Below, in pieces: positions 54,750-64,000 of a stretch of DNA of 64,000 nucleotides. The stretch lies in the NCBI GenBank assembly GCA_030142905.1, contig JASJOG010000098.1, positions 931,001-995,000 of the forward strand. The letters are read 5' to 3'. Made by a program: the position numbers and the translations under genes. Below the pieces are notes generated by a model. The model was given only the letters and a program-made list of their open reading frames with translations, searched no databases and was not told the origin of the DNA. Origin of the DNA: Heliopora coerulea. Lineage: Eukaryota > Cnidaria > Anthozoa > Scleralcyonacea > Helioporidae. Every line of letters starts with the position of its first letter. The stretch's first letter is position 1.

Positions 54750-54915
54750 TAATATAGATGCACCCTCGAACATCTTAGTGGCTAATTAAAAATAATCTCA
54801 AACAAATGAACATTTGATTTCTCTGGAGAAGCTCAGAGCAAAAGAGAAAATTTTACTGTTTAATTACTACATCTAGGCTGGGCCCCCCTTCAAGCCAAGT
54901 CTGGATCCGCTAGCG
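54251..54915. mobile_element. hAT-like element with nested repeats
   Basis: Left end CAGTGGCGGATCCAGG, right end CTGGATCCGCTAGCG, with C-rich GGGCCTCCCC-type segments inside each end, as in hAT MITEs. It contains TA runs (54541-54562, 54688-54747) and a short palindrome around 54605-54680 (TTGTTGCGTGACAACAAAAA and its inverse). No clear 8-bp duplication. Confidence 0.65.
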
Positions 54916-54929
54916 GTATAATACACTTT

Positions 54930-55805
54930 AATACTGTAAGTTAATCGTGAAATTTTCACACCATGATCAATCCAGTACAACATTGAACCTGACGACGATG
55001 GAGATGTTTCGAAATATATTATATTTAAAGACAAAACTAAAAGGCATTGTGATTTTTATTAGAATTATAAGACATGAGTTAATGAGAGACGTTCTGTGAC
55101 AAAAAAACCCCACTTAATTGAACTCATCAACTCATAACAAACAATCCTGACCGAGTATCACCTATATTTTGTCCTAGAATTACAAATGCAACAATTTTTA
55201 ATTATTAGATAAAGCACTCCTGCTCATTTATTAAGTGTTACATAAATAAACCACAAACAAACTTAAAAAATCAAACGGACTAACTTTCCAACGAAGAAGC
55301 AGACAAACAATAAAAGTTAGATAACAAAACAAGCTACGTAGAAAAAAAAATATATCAAACCTTTTTCGTTGAAAGGGCCACATAAACCTGCAATCAAGTA
55401 CAAAAAGGCAAAAATTAACATTGAAAACATATCAAGAAAAAACAACTGATTACAAAACAATGAAAGCAAATGAAACGAGCGTGGAAAAGGCTGATGGCTA
55501 GAGATTGTATTTATCTTTTGAAATCATTAGCTCAAACCTGAAGGAAGCAGAAAAAGGATTACAAGTAAGCCGCGATATTTCTTCAGCATCATTTTGAAAA
55601 TACACTCTTTAAGCACCGATTACACTGCTGACGTGATTTTGGAACTGTCTTTATTTTTTAAAGCCGCCGTAGGTTGTCGTAAGCGTATCGTAAGAAGGTC
55701 GTGGGGCCACAAGTTGCGGCTTGATGCCGAAAGGCCTGCGCCTGGTTATTCAACCCATTCTCTCCCTTAAACTGACTATAACAGCTAATTGTTAAGCCAT
55801 TGCAA
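54930..55805. other. No gene recognised
   Basis: AT-rich sequence after the split SINE; nothing else supported. Confidence 0.35.
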
Positions 55806-55811
55806 ATTGAC

Positions 55812-56010
55812 TGTTATAAAGGCTGTTTACACATCCGATTTTGTGCGATGCGACTGGCATCTTGGAGTATGTGTTTAACTGACGAGACCGTTGATGACAA
55901 ACTGTAGTGAATCATAAGCGGATATCTTGCTGCATAGACTGTCATTAATTTATTACATACACCAGGATGACAATCACAACGTGAAAAATTGCAAGTGTAA
56001 ACGGGCGTTA
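55812..56010. mobile_element. MITE of the 51.7-kb Harbinger-like family
   Basis: GGCTGTTTACACATCCGATT at the left, GTGTAAACGGGCG at the right, inner GCGGATATCTTGCTGCATAG. Confidence 0.7.
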
Positions 56011-56164
56011 TTGATCTGTTATAGTCAATGTAAGACAGAGAGGTATCCACATACGATACGTTGTTTTTCAGATGATTAAAAAAGCTGTAAATAAAATGTC
56101 TAACACAGATCTCAGTTACGAAAATTTTGATCAAAATGTATTTAGTTTCCACATTCTTTGACAG

Positions 56165-56550
56165 TGGCGTAGCCAGAGCCCGACCTTTCAGGGGGCGGCA
56201 GTTCTTCCTAAAATATATTGGACTCCCTGAAAAATTAATCTCGCCATAGAATTTTTGAATAACTTTTTGAATCATATGTAGTGTATAATCCACTCGTTTT
56301 CCACAATCTTTAAAGGAGAATGAACTGAAAATTTATACAAATTGAAAACGTTGTCATGCTGTCCAAATTTGGTTATAAGTTAACAATAGTTGTAGGTTAG
56401 CTACTGGACTTCATGTTAACTCACCTGACTATGTCACATGAGCATAACCCCTTCCCCATAAGTTTCTGTATGGACTTAACATTTTCTCCTGGATGGCCTT
56501 GGAGAAGATTGGGGGGGCAACCACCCCTTCTTGTCCCCCTAGGCTGCAAC
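56165..56550. mobile_element. Possible hAT-like remnant
   Basis: Begins CAGTGGCGTAGCCAGAGCC with a G-rich segment and ends in G/C-rich sequence near 56545. The right end is not clean. Frames on both strands here have no support. Confidence 0.4.
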
Positions 56551-56659
56551 CTCTGTTCTTTGACCACCTCAAGCCAACATTCCAGAATCATGCTCAAAGA
56601 AACACGAAGTACAAATTTCATGATTAACCTTAACAAAATCAATTGAGAACAATTTATAA

Positions 56660-56685
56660 ATAAATAAATAAATAAATAAACAAAT
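56660..56685. repeat. (AAAT)n microsatellite
   Basis: ATAAATAAATAAATAAATAA run. Confidence 0.9.
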
Positions 56686-56949
56686 AACATAATTATGCCC
56701 GTCAAATCCAATGTAAGTTTGGTTGAACTCTTGCAAAAGCGTAACACTTATTCACGAGTAATATTCGTGGCCATATAATTACACAGGAGATTATTTGATC
56801 GAAAGTAGTGAACGAGTTGTTTTATGAAGTCCTGCGTAACACCTACATAGAAAGCCACCACTTTGTGTAAATTCCTTCACTTTTAGATTTACTTGTAGGT
56901 GATTATCGAGTTTTAGTATTATTACTCAGGTGACTATCAAAAGTCCTGT

Positions 56950-57230
56950 CTGCTGATTGGCCCGAAAATTACGTTATAATTCATTATATTCACCTACAGA
57001 GGACCTAAAATGTGAAGGCGCAGAAGCGAGATGGCAGCTACCCTTGTAAATGTTACCATTTTTAAAACAGCTCGTTTGCTACTTTCTTTCAAATAATTAC
57101 CTGTGTATAATTGTACTAAATAACAATTATTCGCATCAGGCTCAGTGAATATTGTTGAACAATCTCCTCGACTTCGTCTCGGCGATTATTCAACGATATT
57201 CATTCACCTTCGGCGAATAACTAAATGCAA
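56950..57230. repeat. Dispersed repeat, copy 2 of the 50.3-kb family
   Basis: See matching blocks at 50280-50560; somewhat better preserved at its right end (CACCTTCGGCGAATAAC). Confidence 0.7.
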
Positions 57231-58452
57231 AATAAATTTTTGGTTCATTACCACACAGGATTTTCGATAATCACTGGCGTAATTATACGAACGAATGTAT
57301 ATTATTACTTTATTAGAGACATTCACAAAATCACTTAATACAAATGCGAATTATAAAGTGAATATTTTTCGTTGAACTGCATTTTTGTGTAATTTCATGT
57401 TATTAGCAGCGAGATTGTGTCTTTCTGTGAAACACGACAAAAGCTGTCACAGAGAATACATTTCTGGGCATATGTCCTGCTCCCCCCAGTCATGGCGCCA
57501 GAAATTCCCCGAATCAGATGCCAACGTCCCTGACAGGGGGACTAAACCAGGGGGACCAGGACTACGCTCCCTTTACAATTTCCTAATTTGAAGGTCGAAA
57601 ACATCATATTTTTCGCAAGAATAATCTCAACTTCTGACGAGCAACAGATTGCTTTTTGATTTGACATGAAGAGAAAAGTCTATTATCTTTCTTGGCTACA
57701 TCAATAATATCAATATAATATGTGTGTGTTAAGTGAAAATTTCCCGACGGATGGTTAATTTTTCCCGACAGGGGGACTAAGGGTCCAAGATTGGAGGGCC
57801 TGTAGCCCCTATGCACCCCCTGGCACCACTCCAGGCTCCCCCTAGCAAAAAATCTTTTGTACAGTCATGGTAGTATGACCAATGTTGATGTAAAATGAAG
57901 TGCTGCGGAGACAGTTTTGAAAGAAATAGAAAGATACATGTTGATGTAGCGTAGATCATCCAGGTCATTGTAGTCTGGAAAAAGACAGTCGACTGATACT
58001 CCCGAGGTCAAACCACTTACTTTAGAAGGGTAAACGTAGTTTTAGTTTAGTTGAAACGTAGTACTTTGCTCAAAGACGAGCGACCGAAGAACTGACGTTT
58101 CGAACAAGAGAAAGGGCTTTCCCTCAAAACATCGATTCCTCGCTCTTTTTTTTAGCTGAGTACTACCTTTAAATTCCTTCATCTTATCGACAAGGATATG
58201 TACTGTTTCCCTTCCATTTTGAACCGCATTTTCAACACATTCTTGCGTATCTTTGGTCGATTTAAGACTTTATCTTCTTCCATTAATTTCTTTATTTCTA
58301 ATCAATTTAAAACTGAACCGCTAGTACGCTAGTAATACGTATCCTTAACAATGCACAAAACAGTAGGGTCGTAAATCATGAAACAACCAATCGTAGGTCG
58401 AGCTGTGTCCCGAGTGGAGACAAAGACAACCTGGGTCATACTATTTAAAAGC
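57231..58452. other. No gene recognised; GGGGG-rich unidentified segment
   Basis: 57515-57850 has two copies of CCCGACAGGGGGACTAA-like words (57529 and 57767), probably a decayed unknown element. Otherwise unique. Confidence 0.35.
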
Positions 58453-58463
58453 GAGTTTCGCAT

Positions 58464-58606
58464 AGCTCAACAGGTAGAGCGGTGGACCGGTATCCCGAAG
58501 GTGCGAGTTCAAATCCCGCTCGAGTCAACATTTTTCAGTTGACATCGACAGTGTAGGTTAATTGTGAAGTTTCGTTTCATAATACCCTGAGGATGATTCT
58601 GAAATA
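58464..58606 (+). mobile_element. tRNA-derived SINE with 11-bp target duplication
   Basis: GAGTTTCGCAT flanks it at 58453-58463 and 58607-58617. Body: A-box AGCTCAACAGGTAGAGC, B-box AGTTCAAATCCC, then CAACATTTTTCAGTTGACAT and the tail CCCTGAGGATGATTCTG. It starts right at the A box, so it lacks the acceptor stem present in the 63.25-kb copy. Confidence 0.8.
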
Positions 58607-58617
58607 GAGTTTCGCAT

Positions 58618-60126
58618 CTTTGGGAGTTTTCAAATAGCCCACACAGTTTCAAGAATCTCTATTCCTAATTTTGGAATGATCGATATACTGATGGGCAGTA
58701 GGCAGTTTCCCCCCTCCCCCCACTTTTCGTCCTGACTAGGTCTGTCGGTACATCTAGTACATTTGTCGGTACATTGAGCTTGTCTGTTACGGATTTCATT
58801 TGGTTTTGAATTAAAAAAGATGTCAGTTGACATCATAGTTCACTGTGCACACTTTGGGTTCAAGTCATTTTCAAAATTTAATACCATTATGCCAGCCAGA
58901 GCTGGAAAAATAGAAATCATTTATTCCTTTTTCGTAGAAAGAAGCTCCGAAAAGATGATACTGTGAACTTAGAATGTATGTAATACAGCAATGTATTTAT
59001 GGTATTGTGATCTAACTTACTACAGTTTTTCACTGCTGCAATGAATTCTTACATCTCATTTAGGTAACTCAATGCTCATTGAAAATTGTTATGGACAGAT
59101 TAAGAGCTGTAATACACTGTATCTACAGTTCATTTAAAATATATAATTTATTATTTGGGATTTTACTTTGCGTTTTCTTTGTTACATTAATTGCTGTAGT
59201 TACTGTGGTTACAACTCTTTTTAAAAAAACTAAAAAGTTCATGAATTTGGTTGCCTAGAGCTTGCAATAAAGTGTAGTAAATATTTCATACAGTAAATGC
59301 CAGCAGGAGTGAGGTGTTGATTGCGCTGGTTTCTAGAGAGTTTTGCCTTACCCTAAGTTGTACATACATCAAATAAATACTTTAGGAAGTATGTGTTCAG
59401 GAAAATGACTAGTTTTCCATTGAAAAGTATTCCGATTTTGATTCATTCATGCGGAGGTAAATCACTGTCAAAAATGCAGGAAATGGTGTTTTAGAGATTC
59501 TAATAACTCAAAATTTTCCGGGGGAGCATGCCCCCGGACTCCCCTAAGTTTCAACACTCTGGTGTTCAAGTCAGACTTTAACCTAAATCTGCTCTGATAC
59601 TTGGTGTCTTGTTACTGTCGTTAATTACTTTGTGTTTGATTGATGAATCACTGAAGAGAGACTTTGTGCTTGCGTTTATTAAATTAATACATTTGTGTGA
59701 CTCAAACTTTTTCTGCTCTTGGTTTGGTTAACTTTGACTTTTCCTTAATTATATTTATCGGTACATTACTAACATCTTGTCGGTGCAATGGTCTAAAAAT
59801 TTCCCTTGCCCCCCCCCATTCTCAAGTTCCTGTTTACGCGACTGATGCCCCCTGAGCATTACCGGTTCCAGTTTTAGCGGAGAAAATTTTCGAATCAATT
59901 TTAAAAACAAAACAAGAGGACTAAGTTTCTACATCGAAAAATTCAGCAGACGTAGCCAACACCAGTGCTACTTTCTTTAAATGATTGAATAAATGTACGA
60001 CAACTGAATGGTTCCCTGGTGAAAACCTAATTTGAAATGAATAAGTGATAGCAACATCTGAAGATGATAACACTGTTAGAAACCAGAAAGAAAGAGTTCC
60101 ACAAGGCATACCGTGAATTCTATATC
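58618..60126. other. No gene recognised
   Basis: Contains C-rich patches at 58700 and 59805 and GTCGGTACAT words repeated at 58743, 58765 and 59759, perhaps the ends of an old unidentified element. No supported coding region. Confidence 0.35.
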
Positions 60127-60139
60127 ATCAATCTCGTTT

Positions 60140-60598
60140 CGTAGGATGAATATTAATGCCCAGCTCAAAATTCGATTGTGAATAGCCATATCAGGATAAA
60201 ACACGACAAATAACAAAACATGTTAGTTTAAACAAGCTTTACTGACGTTTCGTTGCTAACGCGCAACATTTTCAAAGTAATATAGATGATGGATAAGGTA
60301 AGGTTATAAATACGATATTTACAAGGTGTGAAAATTAAATAGCCAATGAGAGGCTAATTAATTTGGCTAATTAATTTTCACACCTTGTAAATATCGTATT
60401 TATAACCTTATCCATCATCTATATTACTTTGAAAATGTTGCGCGTTAGCAACGAAACGTCAGTAAAGCTTGTTTAAACTAACATGTTTTGTTACTTGTCG
60501 TGTTTTATCCTGATATGGCTATTCACATTCGAATTTTGAGCTGGGAATTAATATTCATCCTACGACTTCGATTCCCGCCTGGTAAATCCTTGGTCAAT
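60140..60598. mobile_element. Foldback PLE-type unit with 13-bp target duplication
   Basis: ATCAATCTCGTTT flanks it at 60127-60139 and 60599-60611. Arms 60140-60335 and 60370-60564 are near-perfect inverses, and a 34-bp unique tail (ACTTCGATTCCCGCC...) is on the right. On the plus strand of the right arm TTGAAAAT precedes hairpin GTTGC/GCAAC and GAAACGTC, a hammerhead-like arrangement with diverged box 1. Outer ends (CCCAGCTC...) resemble those of the 11.8-17.6 kb units. Confidence 0.85.
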
Positions 60599-60611
60599 AT
60601 CAATCTCGTTT

Positions 60612-61660
60612 GTTCACAGTCCAAACTGGAAAGTATTTGCATTTCTTCTTGTAGCCATACCTCGTTGCGTCGTCGCTTAGTCTGCACCAAAACTTCTTAG
60701 ATACCTACGTCCCGGCGTGTAGGCATTGATCTTTCAAACGAGCGGTTAGTCTCATTTATCATGTCATTCTCGCGCACTATTTTTATGTTGGTAACAATAA
60801 TGGCCAAGTGTGGACCCCCAATCTCCCCACCGCTACGCCACTGCCAATGATACCGGTATTAACCCTTTCGGGTCCATACCGGCTGACTTTGCTATTTTAC
60901 TCTGGCTAATGCCAGACGACTTTAATCATCAAGGGAGAGGCCTATTCGACAGGGAAAAGTTAAATCACAAACCACTTTTGTCGGTATAACATTGTCGGTT
61001 ACACCGATGTATTGCGTTGTTTGATAAAATGAGATTCGCATATCACCGAGCGCACAGTTATAAAGGGAGAAACTGGTTGTCGGAAACAGGTAAACCACAG
61101 ATGTATAAATTCTATGTTTATAAAAATTTTCATGCGAGCTGCCGACAAAAGGCATTAAACATTTCAGCAGACAAGTAAACATTGGAGCCCTTTATTCGAA
61201 AGAAATAACACACGCTTACGAAAGGCACGAAGCACGACCTGACCCATTTCTACAAGGATGACTTACACACCCTCTCCGAACGATGACCGATACGTTATGT
61301 TTGTTGCATACAATTATTCGTTCTGGCGTATGCGTTTGAGTCACATGGCTCTCAAGGACGTATTGCAACATTTGAGAACAAACAATAAGCGAGAATTGTT
61401 ACTTTAAGAGGTAATCTCATACTTCTGGGTAAAAATTCTTATCGCATGTGACAATAGTGTTACTCATGTGGCCTTTAGACGCGGCAGTATTGTGAGATGT
61501 GAAATGGAAGAAATCATCGATTCTGACTGGCTAAAAGCTGTCATATTTTAAGGTAACAAAGTGCTGGAGAAAGCTAAATTGAATGCTGAAAAAATAGTCA
61601 AGTTCAAATTTCTTTGCACACAAATATTCCAGTCAAATTGGCAACTTGCTGCCAAAATAT
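60612..61660. other. No feature recognised
   Basis: Unique sequence, no supported exon. Confidence 0.35.
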
Positions 61661-61676
61661 TCCAATCAAATCGACA

Positions 61677-61750
61677 AAATTAATTAATTAATTTATTTAT
61701 TTATTTATCCATTCATAAACTAATTAAAATAAATAAATAAATAAATAATT
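61677..61750. repeat. (TTAA)/(AAAT)n microsatellite
   Basis: TTAATTAATTTATTTATTTA then AATAAATAAATAAATAATTA, a partly palindromic tract. Confidence 0.85.
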
Positions 61751-61917
61751 AATATCATCTGTTTAGGGAACATTAAGGCTCCCACATGAGATAGGTTGTT
61801 CCTGAACTGATTACTTGTGGAACTTGTTGGGGAGGGTGGTCGGGAACGGACGGTTGGGCATTTCTTAAAAAGTTTTTAAAATTGGCCGAGACGTAGGTTT
61901 AGCATCACCGGATGGTT

Positions 61918-62045
61918 ATTTAACCCTAATCCAAATCACAACCCTAATCCAAACTTTGGTCCTAATCCATATCCTAATCCTAACCCTAATCTGAACCCTC
62001 ACCCAAACCCTAATCCTAACCCTAACTTTAACCCTAACACTATTC
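61918..62045. repeat. Interstitial telomere-like tract
   Basis: Degenerate AACCCTAATCC repeats. Confidence 0.85.
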
Positions 62046-62696
62046 CGGGTTTCCCCCAGAAAGATGATATTCATCTACTGAAGCATATTTTCAAAATTGA
62101 TGCCATTCATCTTTTCGCAGGTGAAATTGTACCAGGAAAACAGCTGAGTATGACCTCTAAAGTATGGAAAATTTTGGAGAAGTTGTAAGCAAAAAGAATG
62201 CCAGCGGCTTTAAAATTTTCATTGACGAGAGGTTTTCATTATTCGCGCAAGTCGTTTCAGTCTAAACCTTTTTAATTATGTCAACAGGTAGTCGTAGAAT
62301 TCAGGCTTGATAGTAAACGCTATTCACTTTTACGTAGAAACGACTAAAAACGTGGCAATTTCATGCCTACCGTTTGTCAGAACTGCCGTTTAACTGCTAC
62401 CACAGTAACCGAACCTCGCAGTTACAAGGTTAAACACGACCTTGTACCTTGACGAAACTGCTGACGAAATGACAATGTCTTGGGGTTGAATGAATGTAGA
62501 CGACAAAGCTTCAGGCAGGAGGATAATTCAAGACGGTATTTCTTTCATGTTAACGCCTGGTAACACTGGCAAATTCATGGATAGTTTTGTGTGGACCTTT
62601 AACGTTTAATTAAGTCAAACAAATAACAGAAGAATGAACGAGGTTTAATTACATGAAGTCCTGCAGCGTTGTCATTTTGATGTCTCCCACGAACAT

Positions 62697-62827
62697 TTAA
62701 TCAACAGGTGGAACCTCACATTCGTCTCGGTCGAAAGTTTCGTAAGACGATCTTGCTTTTCTTAGTTTTTCTAAAGCACCAATTACATCGCCATAGCAGT
62801 TAAAAAATCCATCTGGACATCTTCCCT
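62697..62827 (-). CDS. Terminal exon of a second minus-strand gene
   Basis: 131-bp coding exon after acceptor TTTGCAG (AG opposite 62828-62829), phase 1, ending with TAA opposite 62697-62699. With an upstream G it reads EGRCPDGFFNCYGDVIGALE, then KLRKARSSYETFDRDECEVP and a stop. Three cysteines and a short acidic C-terminus suggest a secreted Cys-rich protein. I do not recognise the family. Same strand and same exon phase as the F5/8C-EGF gene, but its stop means that gene starts elsewhere, between here and 48.7 kb, or uses different splicing. Confidence 0.55.
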
Positions 62828-63254
62828 CTGCAAATCAAAACAAAACAATAGAAATGTTTGCATATTTAAATTATTATTATCATTATATAACATTGTCGTT
62901 CGTTTTCCTTTTTTCCCAGGAGAATTTTACGCTGCATCATTTTTCATAGAATAATAAAAATATATGAATTGCTTTTCGACGTTTATATTTTGTGAAACTA
63001 GTACTCGAAATCTTGTTTGATGTGAGAAAGGGGAGACAACATCCTATGTGTATGTATCACTATTTACGAACATGGGAAACCATTTTATATTTCTTTTATA
63101 AAATAATAAACAGACTTAACAAAAAACAAAAAAACAAGGAAATTACTTTTTTTTTACACTCGTATCTATTCACGGCTACGAACCAATCTCAGCTTGCGTA
63201 AAAAGCTACCGATTTTATTGTACAAATCGGATAAAAGTCGCCTTCAATCTCTGT
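62828..63254. other. Intron of the 62.7-kb gene; no feature recognised
   Basis: AT-rich sequence upstream of the acceptor. Confidence 0.4.
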
Positions 63255-63402
63255 GGACTCGATAGCTCAACAGGTAGAGCGGCGGACCGGTATCCCGAAG
63301 GTGCGAGTTCAAATCCCACTCGATTCAACATTTTTCAGTTGAGTTCGGCAGTGTAGGTTAATTGTGAAGTTATCATTTCATAATACCCTGAGGATGATTC
63401 TG
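63255..63402 (+). mobile_element. tRNA-derived SINE, most complete copy
   Basis: GGACTCGATAGCTCAACAGG with acceptor-like 5' end, A box, B box GAGTTCAAATCCC and 3' half ending CGATTCA, which partly pairs with the 5' end, then the shared tail to GATGATTCTG. No target duplication was found. Confidence 0.8.
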
Positions 63403-64000
63403 TTATAAAAGGAATTCAACGCACATTTTCATTAGCCAAAAGCTCGAATAAAAATATTATGGTCGGAAAACGCCTTACTTTATTGTTATTATAGTTTTAT
63501 ACTCATGGATGATTTTACTTTGTTTTGTATATAGTGTTCAAAGTTTGGTTTTTTTCTGGGGAGGCTTTTTTTGTTTGTTTTTTTTTTGTTTGTTTTTCTC
63601 GTTTGTGTTTGTTTTTTTGTTTGTTTTTTATCAGTTCCACTACTGTCAAATGTTAACCTAGTAAAATAAAGTCTTACCATACAATACCAAAATCGTGGTT
63701 GCTACATGGGCAGCACACGTCCAACTTTCATCTTACCTCGCCATCTGAGTCCAGGTGGCGAACCAGACAATTTTTTGTGCAACATGCTGCACAACGGGGG
63801 GTGTTACACTGAACGATTTTTCTGAATTGAAATTATGCAACATCTATTTCTCAGGTTTCGGCGTAGTTTCGCTTTACACGACCTCAAGAAATAAACATTA
63901 TAGCAATAATGCTTCGCAGGCAAAAGTTCATTGAAATGTTGCTGATATGAGTTTAGATGAGTAGGAACCGAAAGAACGTCAGGGAAATCTGAACGAGAGC
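63403..64000. other. No gene recognised
   Basis: Includes a T/G-rich tract (63548-63628, TTTGTTTGTTTTT words). The minus-strand Lys/Thr-rich frame there is a by-product. Confidence 0.4.

Noticed and set aside
58464..58540. Functional tRNA gene (also considered at 63.25, 28.35 and 10.45 kb)
   Set aside because: Internal promoter boxes are good but the anticodon loop lacks U33, stems mismatch, and conserved SINE tails follow, so they are SINEs.
1..64000. CRISPR array, bacterial operon or phage interpretation
   Set aside because: No spaced direct repeats, no ribosome-binding sites before genes, and clear eukaryotic splice sites with split extracellular domains.

Overview
The window looks like intron-rich, AT-rich nuclear DNA of an invertebrate animal, most likely an anthozoan cnidarian such as a coral or sea anemone. 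The reasons are short split exons of extracellular domains (EGF, F5/8C-like, granulin, phage-type lysozyme), abundant Penelope-like elements (PLEs), a Polinton/Maverick relic, tRNA-derived SINEs, many palindromic MITEs and TTAGGG-type interstitial repeats. The species is inferred, not proven.

Layout. 1-8.13 kb is a decayed Polinton (Maverick/adintovirus-type) element. It holds a DDE integrase with chromodomain, a hexon-like major capsid protein, an A32/FtsK-type packaging ATPase and several small accessory genes. Nearly every gene carries stops or frameshifts. A 966-bp TTAA-flanked transposon interrupts the last gene. 8.1-11 kb has small palindromic elements, a SINE pair and one membrane-protein exon on the minus strand. 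11.8-17.6 kb is a foldback unit followed by a tandem array of nearly identical 1,254-bp units. 18-22.7 kb has a Myb/SANT relic, a degenerate PLE, microsatellites and a 21-bp minisatellite.

23.4-30.3 kb (plus strand) is a split gene whose exons encode a T4/phage-type lysozyme followed by granulin-like cysteine repeats. Its first visible exon has a one-base frameshift beside the active site. Its second intron holds two PLE-derived structures. 34.3-36.1 kb is a foldback PLE with a 13-14-bp target duplication. 36.8-48.7 kb (minus strand) carries six exons in consistent phase: an F5/8C-like exon, a half-EGF exon, a calcium-binding EGF, two short EGFs, and a terminal exon with an EGF and an unrecognised C-terminal region. 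Their introns are full of MITEs, microsatellites and a 1.2-kb polypurine tract.

48.7-64 kb is mostly repeats: hAT-like and Harbinger-like MITEs, SINEs, foldback PLE units and telomere-like tracts. The last exon of a second minus-strand gene lies at 62.7 kb.

Themes. At least four PLE-derived units share one design: inverted arms, a unique tail on one side and, where visible, 12-14-bp target duplications. Arm junctions or 3' regions often carry sequences resembling the conserved core of the hammerhead ribozyme (CTGATGA ... GAAA). The two host genes encode secreted or cell-surface proteins, plausibly in innate defence (lysozyme-granulin) and adhesion or matrix (F5/8C-EGF). That functional reading is inference.
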